Of a DNA stretch of 64,000 nucleotides, positions 46,401 through 56,381 are shown piece after piece. Both the position numbers and the translations under genes were made by a program. The DNA comes from Marinobacter sp. S0848L. GTDB lineage: Bacteria > Pseudomonadota > Gammaproteobacteria > Pseudomonadales > Oleiphilaceae. Each line of letters begins with the position of its first letter. The stretch's first letter is position 1. The notes beneath the pieces are model-generated. The model was not told where the DNA came from, searched no databases, and saw only the letters and a program-made list of their open reading frames with translations. The DNA lies in assembly GCF_023016065.1 (NCBI RefSeq), contig NZ_JALKAQ010000008.1:62001-126000 (forward strand), written 5' to 3'.

Positions 46401-46693
46401 TCAGGGCTGCCACTGAAACCTTTTCATAGATACCTTTCCTTTGTTTACTTCTACCCCTTCCAATCGCAACTTTTCAGTTTGCAGTTGACGGGTTTCTGTA
46501 CCTTCAGGAAAAGCGATCTGGCCGTTGCTCCGGAGTACCCGGTGCCAGGGAATGCTGTGGCCGGCGGGCAATTTGCCCAGCGCCCCGCCATGGCGGCAAC
46601 CTGGCCGTAGCTGGCCACGTTCCCCGGAGGGATTGCAGCCACTACTTGCCAGATCTTTTGTTCTTTAGTGGGTTCGTTACCGATTTCGTCCAC
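46401..46693 (-). pseudogene. Broken MGMT/alkyltransferase-like (ATL) gene
   Basis: The intact start EQKIWQVVAAIPPGNVASYGQVAAMAG matches ATL/Ogt C-domains. The frame then goes off and stops at 46451. In the +1 frame the expected rest appears (ALGKLPAGHSIPWHRVLRSNGQIAFPEG...) and ends at 46401. Between AAMAG and ALGKLP about eight codons that normally carry the R-x-V-G arginine-finger helix are missing, so an out-of-frame deletion, not just a base error, seems to have killed the gene. Intact ATLs flag O6-alkylguanine for excision repair. It is downstream of the FabG-like gene on the same strand. Confidence 0.75.
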
Positions 46694-46715
46694 CTAGAAC
46701 TCCGCAATTCACCGA

Positions 46716-47477
46716 CTAGAGGCGAAGCGCACCGTCAACTTCGATCATACGACCAGACACATAGTCGTTCTCGAAGATGAACGCGGCGGCTGAAGCGATT
46801 TCTTCGGGCTTACCCATACGCTTGAGCGGGATGCCTGCGGTCATTTTCTCCAGCGCTTCCGGCTTCATGGAGGCGGTCATTTCAGTTTCGATGAAACCGG
46901 GGGCGATGCCCATGCAGCGGATGCCGTAACGCGCCAACTCCTTCGCCCAAACCGGTACCAGGGCAGACACGCCGGCTTTGGCCGCGGAGTAGTTGCTCTG
47001 GCCCATGTTGCCGGCACGAGAAATAGAAGCGATGTTGATGATTGCGCCTTTGTCGCCATTTTCGATCATGCGGGTAGCGGCTTCGCGGCCACACAGGAAG
47101 ACACCGGTGAGGTTAACGTCGATAACCGACTGCCACTGGCTCAGCTCCATGCGCTTCTCAAGCTTGCCGTCCTTAACTTTCACCATCAGGCCGTCGCGCA
47201 GGATACCGGCGTTGTTGATCAGGCCGTTTAGCTGGCCGAAGTCTTCAACGATGGCTTTGAATGTATTCTCTACATCTTCTTCCTTGGCCACGTTGCACAC
47301 GTAGGCTTTGGCTTCAACGCCGGCTGCTTTGCAGGCTTCAACCGATTCGGCCAGCTTGTCTTCCATCAGGTCGATCAGCGCCAGTTTTGCGCCTTTAGCC
47401 GCCAAGTATTCGGCCATTGCACGGCCCAGACCCTGGCCGCCGCCAGTAATTGCGATTACGGAGTCTTGAAGTTTCAT
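46716..47477 (-). CDS. FabG-like short-chain dehydrogenase/reductase
   Basis: A 253-residue SDR. The cofactor loop TGGGQGLGRA, NNAG, the catalytic Ser/Tyr/Lys (IASISR...YSAAKAG) and the FIETEMT segment all fit 3-oxoacyl-ACP reductase-like enzymes; D36 after the second beta strand suggests NAD preference. It has no acyl-carrier genes nearby, so it may act in fatty acid or hydroxyacyl metabolism in a separate unit. Confidence 0.88.
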   Translation of the reverse strand: MKLQDSVIAITGGGQGLGRAMAEYLAAKGAKLALIDLMEDKLAESVEACKAAGVEAKAYVCNVAKEEDVENTFKAIVEDFGQLNGLINNAGILRDGLMVKVKDGKLEKRMELSQWQSVIDVNLTGVFLCGREAATRMIENGDKGAIINIASISRAGNMGQSNYSAAKAGVSALVPVWAKELARYGIRCMGIAPGFIETEMTASMKPEALEKMTAGIPLKRMGKPEEIASAAAFIFENDYVSGRMIEVDGALRL

Positions 47478-47606
47478 AGTTTGCCCTTAGTTAGTTTCTC
47501 AGTGATGGTAAGAATTAACTGTGTGCCTGTGGCTTTGAGTCATTATTTGTATGGCGCGGAGTATACCAGACGTTGCCGAACACACATTCACGACCTCGAG
47601 GCCAAT

Positions 47607-48119
47607 ATGCCGGTTTTTCTGTTTCTTTTTATTGTCATGCCCGTTGCCGAACTGGTGGTGCTCATCAAAGTAGGGGGCATGATTGGTGCTCTAAATACCA
47701 TTGCGTTGGTGTTTTTAACGGCCATTATTGGTGCCTGGCTGCTACGTAAGCAGGGCCTGCAGACCTTATTGAGGGCGAATCAGCGACTCAACAGTGGTGA
47801 GCTGCCGGCGAAAGAGGTGGCTGAAGGTCTGATTTTGGCAGTGGGTGGTGCAATGTTGCTCACACCGGGCTTTATTACCGATGCTTTTGGTTTCTTCTGC
47901 TTGTTACCGGGAACACGGCATTGGCTGGCCGGGCAAGCGATGAAGCGCATGGTGGTGGCAGGGCAAAGCCGAAGTTTTCATTTTCAGGCTGGCGGCGGTT
48001 TTGGTTCGGGGCCCTTCGGCCCGCAGCGTCCGTTTGATCGCAATGCCGATGGCGACATCATCGAAGGCGAGTATCAGGATCAGACCGAATCTGACCGGGA
48101 CAAGCTGGAAAAAAAGTAA
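47607..48119 (+). CDS. fxsA: FxsA family membrane protein
   Basis: A 170-residue inner-membrane protein starting MPVFLFLFIVMPVAELVVLIKVGG, with the family's two to three helices (about 1-45, 70-110) and a hydrophilic C-terminal tail rich in G, F and charged residues. E. coli FxsA relieves exclusion of phage T7 by plasmid F when overproduced. Position directly upstream of groESL is standard. The frame extends upstream to 47466, but ATG 47607 after GAGG fits family length. Confidence 0.9.
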   Translation: MPVFLFLFIVMPVAELVVLIKVGGMIGALNTIALVFLTAIIGAWLLRKQGLQTLLRANQRLNSGELPAKEVAEGLILAVGGAMLLTPGFITDAFGFFCLLPGTRHWLAGQAMKRMVVAGQSRSFHFQAGGGFGSGPFGPQRPFDRNADGDIIEGEYQDQTESDRDKLEKK

Positions 48120-48139
48120 AAAAATTTCATCGTGGGGTG

Positions 48140-48167
48140 TTGAAAACGTATTGGGCAGCCCCATTTA
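48140..48167 (+). promoter_or_regulatory. Sigma-32 heat-shock promoter of groESL
   Basis: TTGAAAA (48140-48146), a 12-base spacer and CCCCATTTA (48159-48167) match the sigma-32 consensus (CTTGAAA-N11-15-CCCCATnT) very well. The leader to groES is about 140 bases. No CIRCE element is present, so control is by RpoH. Confidence 0.88.
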
Positions 48168-48315
48168 AGTTGCACAGATTCGCCGCAGGTCGAAAAGCTC
48201 TGGCTATCAGGTGTTTGGAGACCGGGCAGTTTGTCGGGTCCGGGGTTTCCGGCCAGACATTTTTAACAAGCAATTGTCATTGCCACATTAATCTAACTAT
48301 TGGAGAAACCGAGCA

Positions 48316-48603
48316 ATGAAGATTCGTCCGCTACACGACCGTGTTGTTGTGCGCCGTAAGGAAGAAGAAGAAAAAACTGCAGGTGGCATCGTGCTGCCGG
48401 GTAACGCTAAAGAGAAGCCGTCTCAGGGTGAAGTGATCGCTGTGGGCAACGGCCGCATTCTCGAGAATGGCGAAACTCGTTCACTGGCAGTCAAAGTGGG
48501 TGACACCGTTGTATTCGGCCAGTACGCCGGCAATACCGTGAAGGTAGACGGTGAAGAGCTGCTCATCATGAGCGAGAACGATATCTACGGCGTGCTTGAG
48601 TGA
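48316..48603 (+). CDS. groES: Co-chaperonin GroES
   Basis: A 95-residue protein ([28 protein letters not shown]...) forming the heptameric lid of GroEL. The mobile loop region [15 protein letters not shown] is intact. First gene of the heat-shock operon, 75 bases before groEL. Confidence 0.98.
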   Translation: MKIRPLHDRVVVRRKEEEEKTAGGIVLPGNAKEKPSQGEVIAVGNGRILENGETRSLAVKVGDTVVFGQYAGNTVKVDGEELLIMSENDIYGVLE

Positions 48604-48660
48604 TCGCGTAAGCGACTCGCACGAACGAACATTTATCCGATCGATCAAATTTCGGTTTAA

Positions 48661-50340
<1,680 letters not shown>

Positions 50341-50379
50341 GCATCATGTAGCTAATTCGCTCGCGTCCATCGCGTTCGG

Positions 50380-50414
50380 AAACCCCGAAGGTCTCTGGCT
50401 TTCGGGGTTTTTTT
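50380..50414 (+). terminator. Terminator of groESL
   Basis: Stem AAACCCCGAA / TTCGGGGTTT with an 11-base loop, followed by four more T. Confidence 0.9.
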
Positions 50415-50494
50415 GTTGGCGGGCCAGAACTCCGCCGAGGTCATAGTAGGCACGTTACCGCGTACTAAAGGGTCGATAACCTCTGGGATGTTAG

Positions 50495-50522
50495 TTGCCA
50501 AGGAACATGCCTGTTATATAAT
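50495..50522 (+). promoter_or_regulatory. Sigma-70 promoter giving a leaderless MerR mRNA
   Basis: TTGCCA (50495-50500), a 16-base spacer and a perfect TATAAT (50517-50522). A start 7-8 bases after the -10 falls at 50529-50530, exactly at the ATG of the MerR gene. The earlier in-frame ATG at 50521 lies inside the -10 box and cannot be used from this promoter. Confidence 0.65.
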
Positions 50523-50529
50523 GCGGACT

Positions 50530-51333
50530 ATGAATAATCCCACCAGCAATCGTCGCGGACGAAAAACGAGCAAAAGCCAGTTGGCCGATGGCGAGTACAC
50601 AATCGACGATCTCGCGCGCCGCTGCAGTACCACTGTGCGTAACATCCGAGCTTACCAAGACCGAGGGATTCTCGAGTCTCCTGAAAAGCGCGGGCGTTTG
50701 GGCGTTTACTTTGACTCGCATGCCGCTCGACTCGATATTATTAATAACCTGCTAGATCGTGGGTATTCCATTGATAATATCCGCGAGTTGCTCGCTGCAT
50801 GGACCGACGGACGAAACTTAGAGGACATCTTGGGCTTGGAGAAGGCGATCACGCTTGCTTTCTCGTCTGAAGCGCCCCGAGAGTACAGCCTTGCCGACCT
50901 CATTAAGATGTTTGGCCTTAATAGTGACAGCAAGAGCATGATTGATGAGGCCGTAAAGTTGGGCCTGATTGAACGCAAACGCACTAAATTTGTGGCACCG
51001 AGCCCTAGGCTCATTGAAGCCGGTGCTCAGTTGATCAAGCTGGGCATGCCATTTGAAGAAATTCTCGACCTCTTGCGGCTTTTGAGGGGAAATGTACAGC
51101 GTGCCGCCGACGGCTTGGTAAAAATTGCTGTGGCCCGCTTCGACGATTTTGGGGATGAGCTACCGCCCTCCGAGACTATCGGAGAGCTTTCTCAGCTGAT
51201 TTGGCGGCTCCGTCCGCTCGCACATCAGACCATTCGGGCTGAAGCAGAGCTTGCTCTTAATCGCTCTCTACGCAATTTCTTAGGCGATCGCCTCTCGGCT
51301 GTAATAGAAAACATGCAAGAGGAGCAATCATGA
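50530..51333 (+). CDS. MerR-family regulator of the lipid-oxidation cluster
   Basis: A 267-residue protein from ATG 50530. The N-terminal MerR winged helix (YTIDDLARRCSTTVRNIRAYQDRGILESPEKRGRLGVYF, about 24-62) is followed by a long helical effector region unlike metal-sensing MerR proteins. It is the only regulator next to the hydrolase-SDR-monooxygenase cluster and is the natural candidate to bind the TTACATT-type dyads in it. The upstream frame runs back to 50413, but promoter position argues for 50530. Confidence 0.82.
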   Translation: MNNPTSNRRGRKTSKSQLADGEYTIDDLARRCSTTVRNIRAYQDRGILESPEKRGRLGVYFDSHAARLDIINNLLDRGYSIDNIRELLAAWTDGRNLEDILGLEKAITLAFSSEAPREYSLADLIKMFGLNSDSKSMIDEAVKLGLIERKRTKFVAPSPRLIEAGAQLIKLGMPFEEILDLLRLLRGNVQRAADGLVKIAVARFDDFGDELPPSETIGELSQLIWRLRPLAHQTIRAEAELALNRSLRNFLGDRLSAVIENMQEEQS

Positions 51334-51387
51334 GACTGACTTTACGTGGCAGATTCGTTCGGAATTTCACGTTTTTTTAAACGGCAG

Positions 51388-51426
51388 GAGCTTCCTCGCA
51401 GAGGGGGTCTACCCGCAAGGAAGCTC
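51388..51426. other. Strong hairpin downstream of the MerR gene
   Basis: Arms GAGCTTCCT / AGGAAGCTC close a GC-rich interior between the convergent MerR and hydrolase genes. It lacks a proper T tract on either side, so I call it a transcript-end hairpin only tentatively. Confidence 0.4.
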
Positions 51427-51454
51427 AGAAGTGACTGGCGTTCAGTTTAATGCA

Positions 51455-52444
51455 TCAAGCGGATTCGGCGATGGCCTTTGCTTCAGGCTTTTGTGTGGCG
51501 AGATAGGCGGGCGAGCCGTTTAGATAGTTCAAGGCGAGTTCTGTTGATCCTTCGTTAGAGGGATTATAAAGCGGTGACAGAAAGGATAGCTCTTTCAGGG
51601 TCAGCCAGCTCAGACTTGGCAGATGACCTGTTTTCGCAGCGCGACTCCATTCACGCCAAATCCACGGCCGGAAAATGCTGGGTCTTTTTTTGGCGAAGCG
51701 TGGGTCCTGTTTCATCAGATGTGCTGCACCGTCGGCCCACAATCCGAAAATAAGAGGGAAGGTAATCAGCGCCAAATAGGAGCGAGAGACATAGCTGCCG
51801 CCAAGGTGCTGATATAAATCAAAGGCCACACAACGGTGTTCAACCTCTTCAGCGCCATGCCATCGCAACAGATCGAGAAGCACTTCATCCGCACCAGCAT
51901 CGTCCCACGTTTCGTTTTCTAGCGCGTACATGCCAAGAACGCACGTCATGTGTTCGATGGCTGCGACTAAACCTAAGCGAAATACCAGCCAGTTCCGCTC
52001 TAATCGTTTGGGAATTTTTTGTCCAAACGGATTGTCGGCCAGTGCCACCTTGAACAGACTATCCATGAAATCGGTATTTCGAGCCGTTTCTATGTTGTGG
52101 TTTTGCAAGTATTCCTCGACGGCGCCGCCATGAGCGCGTGCGTGCATGGCTTCCTGTCGGATAAAGGCTTGAACGTCCTCTCGGAGTTTCTCATCGGTGA
52201 TGTGTGGGAGGGCCTTGTTAAAAAGTCGGCAAAACCAATATTCTCCAGCGGGCAGGATCATATTGATTTGATTAATGAAATAACTCGCAAATGGTTGCCC
52301 GGGAATCCATTCCAATGGCGTGTCTGCCCAGTTGAATTCCACACGACGCGGAGTGAGAGAATGCGGGCTTGAAGAGCCTTTTTGCTGTTTTTGAAAGCGC
52401 GGCCAGTTTAACTTGCTAGCTTTTGAAGCAGTGGTTGTTGCCAT
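51455..52444 (-). CDS. 'Metal-dependent hydrolase' family protein (ferritin-like)
   Basis: A 329-residue protein of the PF10118-like family. The helices carry paired ligands in the ferritin-like pattern: RQEAMHARAHGG (E..H..H) and WHGAEEVEHR (EExxH), plus AAIEHMT. This suggests a di-metal, probably di-iron, centre rather than a true hydrolase. It lies 19 bases downstream of the hydrolase-SDR fusion gene in the same operon, and a paralogue lies at 55.4 kb. Such genes recur with AlmA-type monooxygenases; the reaction is not established. Confidence 0.82.
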   Translation of the reverse strand: MATTTASKASKLNWPRFQKQQKGSSSPHSLTPRRVEFNWADTPLEWIPGQPFASYFINQINMILPAGEYWFCRLFNKALPHITDEKLREDVQAFIRQEAMHARAHGGAVEEYLQNHNIETARNTDFMDSLFKVALADNPFGQKIPKRLERNWLVFRLGLVAAIEHMTCVLGMYALENETWDDAGADEVLLDLLRWHGAEEVEHRCVAFDLYQHLGGSYVSRSYLALITFPLIFGLWADGAAHLMKQDPRFAKKRPSIFRPWIWREWSRAAKTGHLPSLSWLTLKELSFLSPLYNPSNEGSTELALNYLNGSPAYLATQKPEAKAIAESA

Positions 52445-52463
52445 TGTTAATCTCCTGTTGATG

Positions 52464-54218
52464 TTAAGCCAGCTCTAGCTTTGCCAGCCAGCGGCTCAGT
52501 GACGGAGAGGCCCGCCCGATGAGGTTCAGGCCGTATGCTTCCGGGCCAACCAGCACCTCATCTTGGTCATTTATCAATGCCTTAATAATGCTGGTGGAGA
52601 CGGCTGCGGGGCTGAGGTTTCGACGGGCATACAACTTGGATGCCCGGTTTCGGTCTTCGTTTTCGGCTTCAGCGCTTTTGCCCACAAATCGTGTCCGATC
52701 GGTAATTCCGCTGTTCACAATGCCTGGGCATACAGTGATGACTCTGACACCGTGATGGGCCAGATCGGCCCGCATACAATCGGAAAGCATGCGAACAGCG
52801 GCTTTGGTGGTGGAATAGGCGCTCATGGAACGATTAGGTGAGAACGCTGCTGCAGACGAGACGTTGATAATAACGCCACTGTTTTGAGCTTCGGCCATTT
52901 GTTTGCCGAAGAGCTGAGAGCCGTGAATGACAGACCAGAGGTTCACATTGAGAATCCGTCTCCAGTCTGCGCGGCTGGTTTGCAAAAAGGGGCCAGCCAT
53001 CCCGATGCCGGCATTGTTGATCAGAATGTCGGGGACTTGTTCTTTTTTGGCGAGCTCGCGTGCGAGTTTATCCCAGCTACCGGCGATTCCTACGTCCATG
53101 GTATAGCTCGTTGCTCGAGCACCGAGAAGGCCTACTTGTTCAGTGGTACGCGCAGCGGCATCAGGGTCAATGTCGATTGCGATGACATCTGCGCCGGCTT
53201 TAGCGAGCTCGAGCAGTGTCTCTCGCCCAATGCCATTTCCGGCTCCGGTCACAACCGCCAGTTTGCCGCTGAATACCTTTCGCTCTCCCTGAGCACGGTG
53301 GCGATCCAATCCGGATGGAGCATCGCTATCGGGTACGCCGGATTCAATGAAATCAACAAAGCGACAAAGACGATTCGCTACAACCTCAGGATGGCTAACC
53401 TGTATCCAGTGTCCGCAATTGATTTCTTCGCACCAAAGTCGCGGAACCCACTTGTGCAAGTCTTCAAATAGCATTGGGGTTACAAACTTGTCTCGTTTTG
53501 GAACAAGAAGCTGTACGGGAAGTTGTGTGGACTTCTCTTGTGGCGAGGTTATTCGCGGGATTACGTTGGCGCGGTATAGGCGAACGCCCACTGCCCCATC
53601 TTTCCGCTGACTGTCAGAAGAGGGGCATTCTGCAATACCTTCAACGTGCTGAAGCAAACGGGGCCAAAGTTTATCCAGTCCCGATTTCCATAACGTGGGG
53701 GCTAAAACGGGAAGGTGAAACGCAGCGATGTACCATGAGTGAGCGACTTGTTTGGCTATTTTGTTAATTTTCGCAGGTTCTCCGCTCTTCAGGCCTTGTT
53801 TTAACCAATAGCCAACGTGGTCCAGACTGGGGCCTGAAATTGAAGTGTATGACTTTATGCGCTCTTGAAGGTTGGGATGAGTGGCAAACTCCCAGCATTG
53901 TATTGAGCCCCAGTCATGGCCAACAAGATGCACAGGCTTTTCGGGGCTAACTGCGTCCAGAACGGTACGAAAATCAGCCGTTAGATGCTCCAGGGCATAG
54001 TCCTTGGTGCGTTGGGGGGCGTCGGATTTCCCCGCACCGCGTACATCGTACACGGCGACATGAAAGCGTTTTGCAAGCTCGTCTATTGTGGCGTCCCAGA
54101 TATGGCTGCAATCGGGGTAACCGTGCACAAGCACGATGGTCGTATCGGTGCTTTTGTTCCACTCGCGAACGCGAAGACGAAGCCCTTTATTCTCGATGTA
54201 TTGGCTGCTTTCGTTCAT
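52464..54218 (-). CDS. Alpha/beta hydrolase fused to short-chain dehydrogenase
   Basis: A 584-residue two-domain protein. Residues 1-295 are an alpha/beta hydrolase: VLVHGYPDCSHIWD (oxyanion region) and LVGHDWGSIQC, where the Asp of GHDWG is the nucleophile type of epoxide hydrolases and dehalogenases; the late histidine is in CGHWIQVSHPE. Residues 315-584 are an SDR: TGAGNGIGRE, NNAGIGMAG, Ser in NVSSAAAFS and YSTTKAA as catalytic Tyr/Lys. The fusion would couple hydrolysis to oxidation of the product alcohol. It is followed by a ferritin-like gene and read away from a TTACATT-type dyad. Confidence 0.88.
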   Translation of the reverse strand: MNESSQYIENKGLRLRVREWNKSTDTTIVLVHGYPDCSHIWDATIDELAKRFHVAVYDVRGAGKSDAPQRTKDYALEHLTADFRTVLDAVSPEKPVHLVGHDWGSIQCWEFATHPNLQERIKSYTSISGPSLDHVGYWLKQGLKSGEPAKINKIAKQVAHSWYIAAFHLPVLAPTLWKSGLDKLWPRLLQHVEGIAECPSSDSQRKDGAVGVRLYRANVIPRITSPQEKSTQLPVQLLVPKRDKFVTPMLFEDLHKWVPRLWCEEINCGHWIQVSHPEVVANRLCRFVDFIESGVPDSDAPSGLDRHRAQGERKVFSGKLAVVTGAGNGIGRETLLELAKAGADVIAIDIDPDAAARTTEQVGLLGARATSYTMDVGIAGSWDKLARELAKKEQVPDILINNAGIGMAGPFLQTSRADWRRILNVNLWSVIHGSQLFGKQMAEAQNSGVIINVSSAAAFSPNRSMSAYSTTKAAVRMLSDCMRADLAHHGVRVITVCPGIVNSGITDRTRFVGKSAEAENEDRNRASKLYARRNLSPAAVSTSIIKALINDQDEVLVGPEAYGLNLIGRASPSLSRWLAKLELA

Positions 54219-54240
54219 GGCTTGATCTCTCTCTTTATTA

Positions 54241-54258
54241 TTACATTATCTAGTGTAA
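54241..54258. promoter_or_regulatory. Operator-like dyad, copy 1
   Basis: TTACATTATCTAGTGTAA is a near-perfect 18-base dyad (arms TTACAnTA), 23 bases upstream of the fusion gene. Related sites occur at 54345 and 56278. Confidence 0.6.
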
Positions 54259-54344
54259 CAATAAGGTGTGGCTCGGTAAATAATGTGTAAAACTTGGCGG
54301 GTGCGCAGGCAAAGTGTTCTGGCAGGTCTGATCGCTGTTATATG

Positions 54345-54363
54345 TTACATTCGTTGATGTTAA
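54345..54363. promoter_or_regulatory. Operator-like dyad, copy 2
   Basis: TTACATTCGTTGATGTTAA shares TTACATT-N6-TGT with copies 1 and 3 and lies on the SDR side of the same intergenic region, about 100 bases before that gene. Confidence 0.5.
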
Positions 54364-54460
54364 GAATGTTAAGGTGTTCTTGTGAGGATATGAGCCGCTT
54401 GATGTGCTGACGTACCCCTTAAAAAATCAGTCTAATTCATGATTATCGGAGTATTTCTCA

Positions 54461-55303
54461 ATGAAAAGTTTGCAAAACAAAGTGGCGGCCGTGACCGGGG
54501 CTGCGTCTGGTATAGGGCAAGCTCTTGCTAAAGCCCTTGCGAAGGAAGGTTGCCACCTCGCGTTGAGTGATGTGGACTCCGTAGGGTTGAAGAAAACGGT
54601 ATCTGAGCTGAAACAGTTCGATGTCAAAGTGTGTCACGACGTATTGGATGTGTCTGATCATGCGGCGATGAACAAGTGGGCCGACAACGTTGTTGGTTAT
54701 CACGGTAAGGTAAATCTGATTTTTAACAATGCCGGTGTGGCGATGGGCGGCACTGTTGAAGAAACGCCTTTGGAAGACTATGAATGGATCCTGAATATTA
54801 ATTTGTGGGGCGTGATATATGGCACCAAGGCGTTCTTGCCCTATTTAAAATCGACGGGTGAAGACGGGCATGTGGTGAACATTTCAAGTGTGTTTGGCTT
54901 GTTCTCGCAACCTACTCAAAGTGCTTACAACACTTCAAAGTTTGCAGTGAGGGGATTTACGGAATCGCTTAGACAAGAGCTGGATCTGGAAGGAGGGAGA
55001 GTGTCAGCAAGCTGCGTTCACCCAGGCGGCATTAAAACCAACATCGCAAAAAATGCGCGAATGAACAAAAGCGTTGAGCGTATCGGTAAGCAAGCGAGCG
55101 CGGAGGAAATGCGCGATCAGTTCGAGAGCCTTTTCATCACCACCGCTGAGAAAGCGGCGACCGTCATTTTGAAAGGAGTGAAGAGTAACCAACGCAGAAT
55201 ACTGATCGGACCAGACGCCAAGCTTCTGGATGTCATGGCGCGAGCGTTGCCGGCCTCGTATCAAACCTTGGTGGAAAAATCGCTGGCGTTCACAGCGAGG
55301 TAG
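54461..55303 (+). CDS. Short-chain dehydrogenase/reductase
   Basis: A 280-residue SDR: cofactor loop TGAASGIGQA, D38 in the second strand (NAD-type), FNNAGVAMGG, NISSVFGLF and YNTSKFAVRG with catalytic Tyr/Lys. The extended C-terminus (ILIGPDAKLLDVMARALP) is like SDRs that act on long or membrane-bound substrates. It is divergent from the hydrolase-SDR fusion with two shared-type dyads between them, so it likely belongs to the same regulon, oxidising a fatty alcohol or hydroxy product. Confidence 0.86.
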   Translation: MKSLQNKVAAVTGAASGIGQALAKALAKEGCHLALSDVDSVGLKKTVSELKQFDVKVCHDVLDVSDHAAMNKWADNVVGYHGKVNLIFNNAGVAMGGTVEETPLEDYEWILNINLWGVIYGTKAFLPYLKSTGEDGHVVNISSVFGLFSQPTQSAYNTSKFAVRGFTESLRQELDLEGGRVSASCVHPGGIKTNIAKNARMNKSVERIGKQASAEEMRDQFESLFITTAEKAATVILKGVKSNQRRILIGPDAKLLDVMARALPASYQTLVEKSLAFTAR

Positions 55304-55362
55304 TCATTCTGAGAAAGGGCGCGGACTGTAAGGCATACAGTCCGCGTTCTGACGCTTCATAG

Positions 55363-56220
55363 TCAGGCGGCTATGGTTTCCTGATCGGCGAGAAACTGGT
55401 CGATTTGCTGCAGGTACTCACGGTTGTCGTGATCCCACGGGTGAAAGTCGGGTCGAAAGTAATCCAGATAGTTGCCGATTTGACGGCGCAGTAATCCAAT
55501 ATCTCCCATCGTGTATCTGAAAAAGTTCTTCCAGCCGTCCCAGTTGGTGATTTGTCCCTCATTGCGCAATGCTGCAATAAACGCAGGAATCGTTAAACCC
55601 CAAAAAATCACGGTCGCAGTCACGAGGCCCGCACTTCGGCCCAGGTAGGCGCCTGCACCTCGCCCCATGACGACATCCCAAACGTCATAAGCAACGGCTT
55701 TGTGCTCGGTTTCTTCCAGAGCGTGCCAGCGCCACAAAGCGGCATATTGCGGATCCGCACCTTCGGTGGCAAGTGGTTCGGATAACACTCCGTCAGCCAA
55801 CAGGGCCGTAAAATGCTCCAAAGCGATCGTCGATGAAAGCCCGAAAGATTTGGGTGCATGCTTGGTCGCGCTTTTAAGCAGTTTGGTCACTACCCGTTCA
55901 AACGTTCTGGCGGCCGGCGTTTTGGCTAAGAACGCGGAATTGTACTCCTCATGTTCACGACCATGCATCGCCTCTTGACCAATAAAGGCTGTGACGGCTT
56001 TTTTCAGCTCAGGGTCTTCAATCTTGTCCCGGTAGGCTCGAACGCTATCGATAAAGAATCGCTCACCGACAGGAAGAATGGTTGAAAAAATATTGAGGAA
56101 CGTCGTGAAAACCGGGCCGCCAGAATAGTGCCACTCACTAATAATCTTTGGGTCCAAGGCGAACCGAATGTCGCGTCTTGTCGGCATTAACATCGGTGTG
56201 TTCGTGTTTGGCTGACTCAT
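55363..56220 (-). CDS. Second 'metal-dependent hydrolase' family protein (ferritin-like)
   Basis: A 285-residue paralogue of the 51.5-kb protein. The ligand patterns are kept: GQEAMHGREHEEY, ALEHFTALL and WHALEETEHKAVAYD (EExxH). ATG 56220 follows GGAGG; the frame extends 12 codons upstream without need. It is divergent from almA across a TTACATT-type dyad. Confidence 0.8.
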   Translation of the reverse strand: MSQPNTNTPMLMPTRRDIRFALDPKIISEWHYSGGPVFTTFLNIFSTILPVGERFFIDSVRAYRDKIEDPELKKAVTAFIGQEAMHGREHEEYNSAFLAKTPAARTFERVVTKLLKSATKHAPKSFGLSSTIALEHFTALLADGVLSEPLATEGADPQYAALWRWHALEETEHKAVAYDVWDVVMGRGAGAYLGRSAGLVTATVIFWGLTIPAFIAALRNEGQITNWDGWKNFFRYTMGDIGLLRRQIGNYLDYFRPDFHPWDHDNREYLQQIDQFLADQETIAA

Positions 56221-56277
56221 ATTAGCCTCCAACTGGAGTTGGTTTATTACGTGCACTAATTGATCTCCTGTACAACG

Positions 56278-56295
56278 TTACATTGACCAGTGTAG
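56278..56295. promoter_or_regulatory. Operator-like dyad, copy 3
   Basis: TTACATTGACCAGTGTAG matches copy 1 at 13 of 18 positions and keeps the TTACATT-N6-TGT core. It lies 58 bases before the ferritin-like gene and 86 bases before the monooxygenase. Confidence 0.6.
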
Positions 56296-56381
56296 CATTG
56301 TCTACAGGTTCCGTTTACTCTGATTGAATCGTGGGGTGCGGAGGGTGATTCTGTGGTGGGGCTAGTTGACGCGGAGATAAT

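Noticed and set aside
46386-46407. Hairpin GCCCTGA / TCAGGGC after fumA as a terminator
   Set aside because: The stem is real but has no T tract, and one arm overlaps the end of the broken ATL gene, so I do not call it a terminator.
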